NCBI GenBank assembly: GCA_933207985.1
Contig: OW240913.1
Span: forward strand, 262,170,783 to 262,234,782
Reading direction: 5' to 3'
DNA: 64,000 nt
Origin: Pelobates cultripes
Taxonomy: Eukaryota > Chordata > Amphibia > Anura > Pelobatidae
This document shows positions 12,376 through 23,372 of this stretch, in pieces. The first letter of the stretch is position 1. Each line of letters begins with the position of its first letter. The notes under the pieces are model-generated. The model saw only the letters and a list, made by a program, of their open reading frames with translations, was not told where the DNA came from and searched no databases. A program made the position numbers and the translations under genes.

Positions 12376-13599
12376 AGAATGTCATTACTTTAAGCTATTG
12401 CTGTTATATGTGGTTTTACAAGCTATTTAATCATAAGGTGTATTTAGCTTTTAACATGTTTCTTCTTAATTTTATATTTATTTTTGTTTACTAAATCATG
12501 ACATGGTGTAATATGTCATGTGTTTTTCATCTGAGGTGGTAGATACCCAATTTTAAGACCTGCAAAGGATAAACATGTGATTGTTATGATATGTAAAACC
12601 ATGGAAGAGAGGGTGTACTTTCATTTCCCCATGACTATAGTTGCATTTGACAGTATCCAGATAATTTTCATTTGGTGAACACATTAACAGCATCCCTTTT
12701 GGGGATCTTGTTTCTGGATGTTGTGATATGATTACTCCTTTATGATACCCTTTAATTTGTTTTCAGTATGTTGCTCCTTAAAATAAATGACTGTACACAG
12801 CAGAAAACTGTAGAATCTGAAAGGACACTATTTTGTTCCAGTTTGAACATTTTGCTAAATATAAATTTGTAGACTTGGAATATGAACATTAGAGCAAGGA
12901 CTTTTGGTCACTTAGATACACATTTATACTGGCAACAGATCTCTTACACATCATTCATAAATATTACTATCCTTATTAGTACTGCAATAGCAAATTATTA
13001 AATGGAAAATAGAGATGACATCTTTCTTGGACTAGGATTTCCAAGGATGCTCTTTTAGCGGATTCTTAAAATAAAAACGCACTTATATCCTCTCTTTTAT
13101 CGCTTCAATTCCTGGCATGGTTCTGCGAGAACTATCTTTTTTGTTACAATTTCTTAATGCAGCTAAAGATCTGGTGACTGCACAGAAAGAATACACAACT
13201 CATTTACCACATACTATGATTTAGATGGTTTCCACCTTCAGATGTCTGTTCTTATTTCAAATTAGCTGCTGCTAAATAATTGCATTAATGCCAGTTTACC
13301 CTTAGACTATATAGTTTGCATTATGTAGCTAGGTATGTCTAATATGACCATTAGTTATTTCTCATCGATTTAATGCTTTATTTTTGTTTTACCAGCCACT
13401 TTAACCACTTAGTGACCATGACTGTTTTTACATTTCTGCGGTGTTTGTGTTTAGCTGTAATTTTCCTCTTACTCATTTACTGTACCCACACATATTATAT
13501 ACCGTTTTTTTCAACATTAAATGGTCTTTCCAAAGATACCATTATTTTCATCATATCATATAATTTACCATAAAATAAATTATAAAATATGATGAAAAC
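12376..13599. other. AT-rich DNA with no recognisable feature
   Basis: No protein-like frame, RNA motif or element end was recognised on either strand. Confidence 0.5.
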
Positions 13600-15170
13600 C
13601 GTTAAACACACTTTTTCTAACTTTGACCCCTAAGATCTGTTACGCATATACAACTGCCAAAAAACACCCATGCTAAATAGTTTCTAAATTTTGTCCTGAG
13701 TTTAGAAATAACCAATGTTAACATGTTCTTAGCTTTTTTTTGGAAAGTTATAGGGCAATATGTACAAGTAGCACTTTGCTATTTCAAACCCATTTTTGTT
13801 CCCCAGTATGAACTAATCTAACACTGATATCTGTCAGGAATCCCTGAATAACCCTTCACATGTACATATATTTTACAAGAAGACAACTTAAGGTATTAAA
13901 CTTGGGGTATTTTGACTATTTTCATGCAACCATTTTACCACCAATCTATGCCAAATAAAAAAATAAAATAAAAAAATTGGTGATTTTTTTTTGACACGCA
14001 TAGCAATTTAAGAATACATGTACGGAGAATTTTACGGGTTACTGCCAAAGAACATCTCCTGAGTACAGTGATACCCCCCATGTGTAGGGTTCTCTGGGGC
14101 TAAAAGACCTTATTTAGAGGGTGCACATTTCAATTTTCCAAGTTGGAATTTTCACAGCTGGTCATCATGCACCCATGTCCTATTTGGGACATTTTTGAAG
14201 CCGGCCAATGTAATTTACACCCATCTCCATATATTTTTGAAAAGTAGACACACTAGGGTATTTTAAATGGTGGTATTTTAACACTTTCCAAGCACTTATT
14301 CTACCACCAGTCTTTGTCAACCTTTTGGGTAGTGATTTTTTGAGCTATTTTTCGAGCTATTTTTAACACACACTGTACTTTAGGCATGGATTCTTAGTTC
14401 CTGTGATGTGTTACTGACAAATAACACCCCAATATGTGTTCAGCAACATCTCCTGAGTACAACAGTGCCCCCAATGTACAGGTGTTATGGGTTTTTACAA
14501 ATCTACAAGGATCAAATGTAGGGCTTTCCCCTTTTTCATGTTTGCACATTGAAATTTGCCAGATTGGCTTCCAGGGCCTATGTTGCCTTTGAGACCGTAT
14601 AGCAGCCCAGGAATGAAAATTAACCCCATCATGGCATACCATTTGTAAAAGAAGACAACCCAGGGTATTCAAAATTGGGTATGTCCAGTCTTTTGTAGTA
14701 GAGACTTAGTCACAAACGCTGGCCAAAGTTAGCGTTTTTATTAGTTTTTTGCATTTTTTTTACACAAAAACTGCACTTTTACTGGTGATTTAATTGCCGT
14801 GATAAGTTTTACCATTTTAAACACTCATATTTGTATTCATCAAAGTCTCCCAATTATAACAATACCCCCCATGTACAGGTTTTATGGTGTTTTGGAAAGT
14901 TACAGGGTCAATATAAGGCTTGGCGAATTCAGTTTGCCAGATTGGTTTGCTGGGTCTGTCTTGCCTTTTGAGAGCATTTGGTAGCATATGGTAGCCCAGG
15001 AATGTGAAATAACCCCATCATGGCATACCATTTTCAAATGTAGTCAACCCAGGGTATTCAAAATGGGGTATGTCCAGTCTTTTGTTGTAGCCACTTTTGG
15101 TAGTAGTCACAAATGATGGCCAAAGTTAGCGTTTTTATTTGTTTTTTATATATGTTTTTTTCAATTTACA
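13600..15170. repeat. Tandem, diverged repeat with period of about 396 bp
   Basis: Marker strings recur at regular spacing. CCCCATGTGTAGG at about 14075, CAATGTACAGGTG at about 14472 and CCATGTACAGGTT at about 14868 are about 396 bp apart. The block AACCCCATCATGGCATACCA recurs near 14622 and 15013. Units include GGGTATGTCCAGTCTTTTG and GGCCAAAGTTAGCG. About three to four units are present. No coding capacity. A related single unit may lie at 3.8-4.0 kb. Unclassified amphibian-type repeat. Confidence 0.8.
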
Positions 15171-15881
15171 TTATATATATATGCACACACACACATATAA
15201 TACATACCCTTTAAAAATATATATTTCTTCTCAATTATGAAGAGCATCGAAGGAATTAAATATAAAAGGACAACTGTCATCATAGATCACATCACTCCAG
15301 AAACAAACAAAAAAAACAGGGCTGAACTGTCCAAGTTAGGAAAGAAAGAACGATGTTTAAGATGGTTCTGGGGGGGTTTATACTGTGCTTAGCATGGTAA
15401 TTGACCGTGTATGTGGTCTTTTGGAACTATCATTACTTGTTCTGTTTTTTTCCTTGCTGCTCTCAGAGAGTAAAGAAATGGTCAAGCACAACAGTAGTAT
15501 TATTCTTTTATAACATCGTGACTTTTTGTTTTGAAATAGAAATGTCATGTAATTATTCTGATTTAGAACATGCCCTAGGCAAAAAATTCACATCCTCAAC
15601 GAAGTGTGTCTTTTACTTCTGCATTTTACACAAACTCGAAATCTATTGTTTCTTTTGGAATTAATGGAGACCTGTCATGCCCCAAACAACTTCATTAGAT
15701 TTAGCAGCGAATTCTAACTATTTTAAAAAGGAAAGAGGAAAAGTGAGTGAATCTCTCTATTCTAAATTAAATTAAATACACCACGTATCTTTGTGGTGTG
15801 ATGTATATGGGAGCAATTTAAGGTAAGTGAAAATTTTCATTTAGATTAACTTTAAATTGCATACATAGCTTAGCTTCTTTT
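15171..15881. other. Non-coding, (TA)/(CA) microsatellite at left
   Basis: A short AT/CA microsatellite lies near 15165-15205. The frame at 15401-15664 is AT-rich and has no motif. Nothing else is recognised. Confidence 0.45.
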
Positions 15882-16295
15882 GTGCTCTTTTTGTTTTTTC
15901 CTTTTCTGATGCATCTTCTCCTCTGCAAATTCCACTTTTTAAGCATTCCCCAGGATTCAGTTCTTGGTTCCCTTCAGTTTTCAGTCTTTACTGCTGCTTT
16001 TGGCAATGCATTCCTTTTGGTTTCCAATATCTCTTCAATATCCCTCTTATTTTTATGATACTTAGATCTACCAGTCTTCTTTATTCGTATCAATAGTTAC
16101 CTTTCTGTCATTTTTAACTAGATAACCGTTTCCTTAAACAAAATCTCTCCAAAACGGAACTTCTCATCTTTCCTCCTTCAAGGACTACTATCCCCATGTT
16201 TGTCTCCTTCCAGGTAAATGGTACTACTATGAACTTTACCCAGCGACCCATCAACTAGGAATTTTCATTGACACCATCCTCCCTTCCACCGCTTA
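15882..16295 (+). repeat. Segmental duplicate, copy A (414 bp, inside an old L2 remnant)
   Basis: Reads base for base the same as 18976-19389, with no difference that I could find by eye. The content is a decayed L2-like LINE piece: frames give PQDSVLGSLQFSVFTAAFG (an [10 protein letters not shown] relic) and a SKTE-like LQNGTSH relic. The LINE homology is very eroded, yet the two copies are identical. The duplication is therefore much younger than the LINE insertion. Confidence 0.92.
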
Positions 16296-16699
16296 GCTGA
16301 GACAATTTGATTTGGCTGGTTAATAAAGTGACTGAAAAATGCAGAGTGTAGAAACCAAATTAGAAAAATTAGATTATATAACTTTAAATATGTACAGGGG
16401 GCATTGGTTTATCAAAACATGAAGAGAGATAGAGCTTTATTGATTTAAACATGTTTAATACTTACTATATTTTATTTATTTGTATTTCATTCTTTAAAGA
16501 GATTCTATAGTGTAAGGAATACAATGTTATATTCCATACACTATAGAGCCCTCTGCACCGCCCTCCCATCCCGTTAAGGCTTAAAAAAAACCTTTGTGTA
16601 CTAACCCAACTCCAGGGAGCTCTCCCTCGGTGCTGGGGAGGCGCATTGCCTCCTTAGATGGCGAGTGCACTCCCTATAAGAAAGCATTGCTACAATGTA
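16296..16699. other. Non-coding; T2-like hairpin at about 16498
   Basis: At 16498-16555 a hairpin is formed by CTATAGTGTAAGGAATA and TATTCCATACACTATAG, preceded by TTAAAGAG. This matches the subterminal hairpin of the MITE family described at 37712-38213. No right end was found. Confidence 0.5.
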
Positions 16700-17660
16700 A
16701 ATTTCAATTTGTGTGTGTGCCAGTGTGTATGTTTAGGTGGGTCAGTGTGTACCTGTGAGTATGTGTGTGTGTTAGTGTGTATCTGTGAGTGTGTGTGTCT
16801 CACTGTATCTGTGACTATGTGTGTGTGTCAGTGTAGATCTGTGAGTATATCTGTGTGTCTCAGTGTATCTGTGAGTATGTGTGTCTCAGTGTGTATCTGT
16901 GAGTGTGTGAATCTGTGTGTATCAGTGTATGTCAGTGTATATCTGTAAGTATGTGTGTATCTGTGAGTATGTCAGTGTGTACCTGTGAGTGTGTGTGTGT
17001 GTGTATCTGAGTATGTGCATTTGTATCTGTGAGTATGTGTGTGTGAATCTGTATGTACCTGTGAGTATGTGTGTGTGAATCTGTGTGTATCAGTGTATAT
17101 CTGTATGTATGTGTATCTGTGAGTGTGTGTGTATCAGTGTATCTGTGACTATGTGTGTGTGTCAGTGTAGATCTGTGAGTATATCTGTGTGTCTCAGTGT
17201 GTGAGTATATGTGTATCTGTGAATGTGTGTGTTTGTCTGTATGTACCTGTGAGTATGTGTGGGTGAATCTGTGTGTATCAGTGTATGTCAGTGTATATCT
17301 GTAAGTATGTGTGTATCTGTGAGTATGTCAGTGTATGTATGTGTGTCAGTGTGTATCTGTGAGCATGTGTGTGTATCTGAGTAAGCGTGTGTATCTGAGT
17401 ATGTGCGTGTATATCTGAGTATGTGTATTTGTATCTGTGAGTATGTGTGTGTGAATCTGTGTGTATCAGTGTATGTGTGTGTGTCTGTATGTACCTGTGA
17501 GTATGTGTGGGTGAATCTGTGTGTATCAGTGTATGTCAGTGTATATCTGTATGTATGTGTGTCAGTGAGTATGTGTCTGAGTGTCAGTGTGTATCTCTGT
17601 GTATGTATGTGTCAGTGTGCATCTGTGAGAAAGTATGTGTGCATATGTGAGTATGTTAAA
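16700..17660. repeat. GT-rich degenerate minisatellite
   Basis: Nearly 1 kb of drifting units such as GTGTGTATCTGTGAGTATGT and GTGTGTCAGTGTATCTGTGA. Sub-blocks are repeated at larger scale (the TCAGTGTATGTCAGTGTATA block appears near 16920, 17278 and 17530), so there is higher-order structure. Long open frames rich in V, C and S across it are artefacts. Confidence 0.95.
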
Positions 17661-18390
17661 ATGATCTGGTATGCCTATTGCAACACCCAGAGGTGAGGGA
17701 GTCCGACTTGTAGCGAAAATGTCTCAAACTGGATATAGGCAGAAGTTTTCACCAAATACTCTGCCTTAAATTAAAAGTAGCTTGGTATGCTCCTGAGATT
17801 AGGTGCAATAGGGTCCAGGAGTCAATTCACTTAGAAAGGCTTCTCTATGTTAGAATAGTTAGGAGGAATACACAGCTCATATATATGGGGTGTATGACTT
17901 TAAATCTGCTAAGAGCAGAATCAAATTGTTACACACCAAATTGCTCTACTTAAAACTTCAAGATGTAAACTGTAATAAAAAATATATAGGAAAACAGTAT
18001 GAGGAACTGTTTCCTATGTGGTAGAAAACTTATACAGTTAGAGATGTATATATCTTTAAATCTGTAACTGATATAATGTGCCAAAATCTATGTCAGTATC
18101 ACGTATTGTGATGCAGATTGAAAAGTAAGTACAAGAGATATATGATTATACTATTAAATGGATCACTGTGTTGTTATAAAAATATGATGGAAAAAATAAA
18201 TAAATAAAAAATGTATATAAAAATCAGATTAAGATTAATGTAAAGTTTATTGGGCAATAACAATACTAAAAATATATTCAAATGTGAACAAAAAATAAAA
18301 ATAAAGATCAGGAACGTATTGCAAGAATGTTACCAGCACTTCAGCAGTCCTAGTATCAACTGAACCGCAGGGACCATCCAGGATGGATAT
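17661..18390. other. Unassigned DNA between two GT arrays
   Basis: No gene or element recognised. The left and right edges both run into the same type of GT array, so this block may be an insertion into a once continuous array. Confidence 0.4.
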
Positions 18391-18600
18391 GGATATATGT
18401 GAGTATGTGTCTGAGTGTCAGTGTGTGTATGTGTGTATGTATGTGTGTATCTGTGTGCCAGTGTGCATATGTGTATCTTTCTGTGTCATTGAGTATCTGT
18501 GTGTGACCACATATGTTTGTATCTCTGTGTATGTGTCAGTGCGGGTACATGTGTGTGTCTGTGTGTTATTGTGTTTTCATGTTCTTGCCACATATGTGTA
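18391..18600. repeat. GT-rich degenerate minisatellite, second block
   Basis: The same kind of GTGTGTAT/CTGTGTG units as at 16700-17660, about 0.2 kb. Confidence 0.9.
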
Positions 18601-18975
18601 CAGCCCCCTATCCCTCTGCTGGAACCTTTTTCACCACACTACAGCCCACCACCAGTGCCCCTCCTGATGGTTCTGGATCTTCTCCTCATCTCACGACCAT
18701 TAGAGTGATCATAATCCAAATTATGCAAATCATTTTTTTCTGCCAGTAATGCTGCATAAGACAGAAAACATCATCATCATAAAAGCAAACCTTGATTTTA
18801 TTGCTAATCTTGAGATATCACAGCCCATGCCCTTTCTAGTTTCTGATTACATCACTGGTTAAGGTTATGAAATGTCAAGTGTTTTACTGCTGCCAGTAGA
18901 TGACCTGTGTATTATTCTTCATAATCTTGGTCTATGTGATTGTGCTCTTTAATGGCCATCTTCCTACTTCAATCA
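18601..18975. other. Unassigned non-coding DNA
   Basis: Nothing recognised between the GT array and the duplicated block. Confidence 0.4.
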
Positions 18976-19389
18976 GTGCTCTTTTTGTTTTTTCCTTTTC
19001 TGATGCATCTTCTCCTCTGCAAATTCCACTTTTTAAGCATTCCCCAGGATTCAGTTCTTGGTTCCCTTCAGTTTTCAGTCTTTACTGCTGCTTTTGGCAA
19101 TGCATTCCTTTTGGTTTCCAATATCTCTTCAATATCCCTCTTATTTTTATGATACTTAGATCTACCAGTCTTCTTTATTCGTATCAATAGTTACCTTTCT
19201 GTCATTTTTAACTAGATAACCGTTTCCTTAAACAAAATCTCTCCAAAACGGAACTTCTCATCTTTCCTCCTTCAAGGACTACTATCCCCATGTTTGTCTC
19301 CTTCCAGGTAAATGGTACTACTATGAACTTTACCCAGCGACCCATCAACTAGGAATTTTCATTGACACCATCCTCCCTTCCACCGCTTA
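18976..19389 (+). repeat. Segmental duplicate, copy B (414 bp)
   Basis: Partner of 15882-16295, in direct orientation, 3094 bp downstream. Both ends are sharp: the preceding bases differ, and after the final GCTTA the copies diverge. No target-site duplication or poly(A) tail marks this as a retrotransposition. Confidence 0.92.
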
Positions 19390-20570
19390 CTCCATTTGGT
19401 AACCGAATTCTATTATTTCCATCCTTAAAAATCCACCAGCTGAAGACAACGTGCCTGCCCATGCCATAATTATCTCCAGTTGTTACTACAGTAACCCCTC
19501 ACATTTAATCAAATGCATTATTACTTTGCCATTCAAAAAAAAATTCTTCAGCCCGACTCCTCTTAGTGACACCATACACCTACCTGACCATGTGCAAACA
19601 TTTTCCCCCTCACAACAGGATATCAAATTAGGGGAATCACCAACTAAACAGCACTACAATTTGGTATCCAAAGTAGGGCATTCCTATATCAGGGTACCAA
19701 CTAAGGGGAGCCACCTACTAAACAGTGCCCTATATGAAATCACAGCGGTCCAAATTTCAGACAAATGTAATTTTGTACTAAATTGCTAATTACCAGATTT
19801 CACCTAAACAAATTTTGGAATTACAGACTCAACACCAAACCAAATTGTTTTGCCCATGCATATGTCAAAGGGGAATGGAAAACATTAGTTATGACCAATG
19901 CCTGCAAAAATTGCATTTGTTTTCTTTAGAAAAAAGGCATCTCACAGGGGATACAACAGCACTAGTATTAGTATAAACAGCTACATCCTAACCTGTTCGT
20001 TCAAGGAATAAACATCAGCCAAGAGGCCACAAATTTAAACTGGAAAAAAAGCTTTTTCGCTTACAGCAGAGGGAATGGTTCTTTAAATAAGAATGATAAA
20101 GATTTTCTACCTAAAGAGTTTGTTCTATACAATAAATACAATATTCAAGGATATATTTAATATGTATGTAAACAGGTTTTTGTTTTTTTTTTGATACAAG
20201 GAGAAATCTGATTTCAATTATGGCGCCAAGGAGGTTCCGCCCACCCCTTTTTGTGTAATTTTTGGAAATTGCTATAATTTATTTTTTTTTGCCTCCTTTT
20301 GGAGCAACAGCATAAAACAGTTGCAATAAGTATCATGAAGACATGGAATTCTGCGCATAAAGAGCTTATTATGGCAGATTCGATTGAGGCCCAATTCAAA
20401 ATAAAGTCACACTGGGTTTGTTCACCTTCTTTTTGATCAAAATCATGGCACATGATGACAGGGCTGCCCTCAGACATTTTGGGGCCCCTAACACAGCTCA
20501 GGGTCTGGGTGCCCGCCTCCAAATCCACCCACAAGGAAGCAGTGTTTGTGCATGTGTACTTGCTGCAATG

Positions 20571-20577
<7 letters not shown>
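19390..20577. other. Unassigned DNA, possible LINE scrap near 20.0 kb
   Basis: Around 20020-20110 the text (GAGGCCACAAATTTAAACTGG, then GGAATGGTTCTTTAAATAAG) resembles a LINE ORF2 tail of the RGHxxKL...WFF type, but too decayed to classify. The rest shows no feature. Confidence 0.35.

Positions 20578-20607
<30 letters not shown>
20578..20607. repeat. (TA)n microsatellite
   Basis: About fifteen uninterrupted TA dinucleotides. Confidence 0.95.
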
Positions 20608-20609
<2 letters not shown>

Positions 20610-20640
20610 AATGTTCTTTGCACTCATGCTTTCAGTATTG

Positions 20641-20690
20641 TCCTGATGAAAGTTCCAAGCTAGGAACTGAAACATTGACTGATTTGTGAC
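20641..20690 (+). ncRNA. Hammerhead-ribozyme-like core in a Penelope-like 3' tail
   Basis: CTGATGA (20643-20649) is followed by AGTTCC, a six-base loop AAGCTA, GGAACT, and then GAAA (20669-20672). This is the invariant hammerhead layout CUGANGA - stem II - GAAA, with a perfect 6-bp stem II. Downstream, ATTG and CAAT could close a long-looped stem III. Hammerhead motifs are known in the terminal repeats of Penelope-like elements. The following AATAAATC and GTTCAAATCC tail fits such an element's 3' end. Whether it can cleave is not known; the stem III/cleavage triplet is not clear. Confidence 0.55.
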
Positions 20691-20734
20691 AATAAATCGT
20701 TGTTCTGTTCAAATCCAGGCGTACTTTTTATATA

Positions 20735-21095
20735 CACACACACACATACATATTTACACACAGACTTTGTTTGAATGTAAGCATGTTTTTGTATGGTGTA
20801 TGTGTGTGGATGTTGGATGCAGGTGCGCATTTGTGTGTAGTGTATACACTTCCACGCACACCGATACTCAGACACATGCACTAACACACAAGCAAATACA
20901 CAGACACACACACACACATATATACCCACACAGACACTCAAACATTGACACAGCATACACACACATTGATACAAAATGACACAGATACACACACATACAT
21001 ACATACTAACAGACACACATACTGAAATGACCTACAGGCATACGTACTGACACACATATTAACATACATGCAGACACATATTCTGACTGACATAT
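20735..21095. repeat. CA-rich degenerate minisatellite
   Basis: Drifting ACACACAC, ACATACATAC and GACACACAT units; the reverse-complement character of the GT arrays at 16.7-18.6 kb. Confidence 0.9.
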
Positions 21096-21223
21096 ATACA
21101 TACATACTGACTAACACACACATGCAGCTCATATTTCAGCCACCCTCCTGTTTCTTACCTTTTCCTTGCAGGAGGGTGGCTGAAATATGAGCTGCATGTG
21201 TGTGTTAGTCAGTATGTATGTAT
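21096..21223. repeat. Palindrome: 55-bp perfect arms, 18-bp loop
   Basis: The left arm 21096-21150 and right arm 21169-21223 are exact reverse complements by eye. The inner end is CAGCCACCCTCCTG / CAGGAGGGTGGCTG and the loop is TTTCTTACCTTTTCCTTG. The outer part of the arms is made of CA/GT array sequence. The inner loop-plus-arm sequence occurs again just downstream (21234-21274) without the palindrome. Confidence 0.93.
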
Positions 21224-21589
21224 GTATGTATGTCACCCTCCTGTTTCTTATCTTTTCCTTGCAGGAGGGTGGCTGATGGCAGTCGGTGTGGTCTCTCCCT
21301 CTTCATGGCCTGGCTGTCTCTTCTCCTTCCCACGTGGAGTGAGCTCGGAGGAAGTGACCGGCTGGTCACTTCCTCCCAGCACTACTTGCAGATGACATTT
21401 TTAAATGGGCCTGGTCACGCAGTTACACGGCCGCACCACTGACTGGGCCCCTGAAGAAATGCTTGGGCCACCCGATGGGCCCTATCAGCATGCGGGCCCT
21501 GGTACAGGTACAACCATCATGGTTGTCACCCCCCCGCATGATGAATGTGGTTTTTTTTCAGACAAAGTCATTCTATTTAAACAATGAGC
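21224..21589. other. Dispersed repeat next to the palindrome
   Basis: Contains the third occurrence of the CACCCTCCTG...CAGGAGGGTGGCTG unit, then GGAAGTGACCGGCTGGTCAC and CACTTCCTCCCAGCA. Similar words with the same GT-array association occur at about 43380-43560. They are probably copies of one unclassified repeat family that carries a GT tail. Confidence 0.5.
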
Positions 21590-21865
21590 AGGTTTATTAA
21601 GATTTGCTTTATTTTAACCGGTCTCTGAGTGTCATTTCATAGTCAGTTTATTTAATAAAATTGTCCTTTGCACATTTATAAAAATGGCAGATTGATGCAA
21701 GATTGCTACTGTATGCAAATTCATTACAAAACCATTACAAAACAGTACTTTTGCATTACCATACTTAGACCACTAATATTTTTAAGTAAAGTTGTTTTGC
21801 TCTCCCCTTCCATAAAAGTTTATAACAGTTACAGCCATTAAATTTGTAAGAAAACATTATGGGTA
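21590..21865 (-). other. NT5DC1: Presumed 3' UTR of NT5DC1
   Basis: Lies directly after the stop codon on the minus strand. AATAAA-type signals on the minus strand appear near 21648, 21610 and 21592, any of which could end the transcript. No repeat is seen here until about 21590. The exact poly(A) site is not determinable from sequence alone. Confidence 0.5.
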
Positions 21866-21984
21866 TTATGCAGCAGCCCCTTCCTTGTTCTGAGGTAGCA
21901 AGATCTTGGGTGGCTGTGGGTAGTAACCGTCAGTGTCTGAGTTATTGCTTGAGAACCTGGTAAACTTATAGTCCAGAGACAAAT
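21866..21984 (-). CDS. NT5DC1: NT5DC1 terminal coding exon
   Basis: Minus strand. The acceptor TATATTTCAG ends at 21985; the coding part starts at 21984 and the stop TAA is at 21866-21868. It encodes 38 residues plus the last two bases of a split Asp codon. The sequence includes SLDYKFTRFSSNNSDTDGYY, which I recognise as the conserved C-terminal end of NT5DC1 (vertebrate homologues have LDYKFTRFSSSNS followed by GYYP). The final residues, rich in P, Q and Ala, are less conserved. Phase 1 entry matches the 30619-30787 exon, which ends one base into a codon. NT5DC1 is a haloacid-dehalogenase-fold 5'-nucleotidase domain protein of poorly known substrate. Confidence 0.85.
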
Positions 21985-23352
21985 CTGAAATATAAAAACA
22001 CATTGCTATTAATTGTATGAAATATTTAAATTTTTCCTTTAAATAGATACATCCACAAACTAGCATATGAATAGACTACTAGCAAAATGGGTCGATGAAT
22101 CCAAGCTCTGAGAACTTGCAGTAAACTATAAGACAACCACTCAGCTAATAACTGAGCAAATGTTAAAGGACAACGTTCACCTCAAAACTATTTTTAATAA
22201 ATTAATCCCTTCATCAAGTATTGTAAAGGAAATCGATTTTTTTTAATATGATGTATATGTTGAAAATAAAAATAATTATAAAAACTCATCCCTAACTTTA
22301 CCTTATGACAGAATCATTCAGCCATACACATGTACCTTGGGTCAGACTGTATTTGAAAACTGTGAGTCTCTGTGTTTTTGGATTCTTTTGTGTAGGGTGT
22401 GAAGTGTGGAAGATCACATATACTAACTGGTGGTTTTCAAACACTGTATGACCCTAGCTGAATGTATATGATTGATAGATCATGTCAAACACAAAGTAAG
22501 GATGGGTATTTAAAAATTTCCTTTCAAAACTTGAAAAAAAAGGATTACTATATTAAAATAGTATTGAGCTGACAGTTGTCTTTTAAACAGGCTATTTGGT
22601 GTGGGCCCCATTTAAGTACACACCAAACAACACTAACGGCTGCAAGCGTATAATTAACAAATGGAGCCCCCTTATGCATGTTATTCTAAGGTTCCATAGT
22701 TGCAAACATCATCAAATTTGGTACGACTCCACAGGCTTTGGGTCCTGTACAGCAGGTCTGGATTTTCATCATGTGTTCAATTTACGAAGACATGAAATGT
22801 AGTGAAATTAAATGTGTATGGGGTATTCCAGAGTAATTCCACCCAAACAGGATAACGGTAACAGTATAAGCACAGTAATGACATGTCCCTGATGCGGCCT
22901 TGAGCACCATGATATGAATTACATCACCATCCTTTCCAAGTGACCAAGTTTAGGGCACAAATTCCTCTGTCCCTCTTTTATATGAACTGGATATTGTTGG
23001 TGTGTCTGAGTGTAGAGCTCCACAGCAACAATACTCAAAATAATGTGTCTTTAAACTATAATAAATGTATTTAGAAATCAGTCAGTGTAAATAAGATACA
23101 TTAGTCCTGTTTTAAATTACATTTTAGTTGAATAACTTGGTATTAGTAAGTGACCTAAAATTTCTAAGGGCAGCCCCACGCATCCTTACATCCACACTTA
23201 CACCCCTTAAATTAAAGTGTCCTTTGTCCATTTGTGGGAAGTACGCTTTACTGGTAAATCCCACTGGCTTAAGGGTACACTAAATAAATCTTATCTTTGA
23301 AGCAGAAACTTAGTAAAAAAAAAAAAATTAAAAAAAAATAAATAAAAAAATA

Positions 23353-23372
23353 AATATATATATATATATATA
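23353..23372. repeat. AT microsatellite at the Tc1 insertion site
   Basis: A run of AT dinucleotides directly left of the Tc1 terminal repeat; Tc1 elements insert at TA. Confidence 0.85.

Noticed and set aside
16658..17696. Cys/Val-rich open frames over the GT array
   Set aside because: They are translations of GTGTGT/CTGTGAG units and not proteins.
22596..22802. Open frame right of the NT5DC1 terminal exon
   Set aside because: No motif or splice context; wrong strand for NT5DC1.
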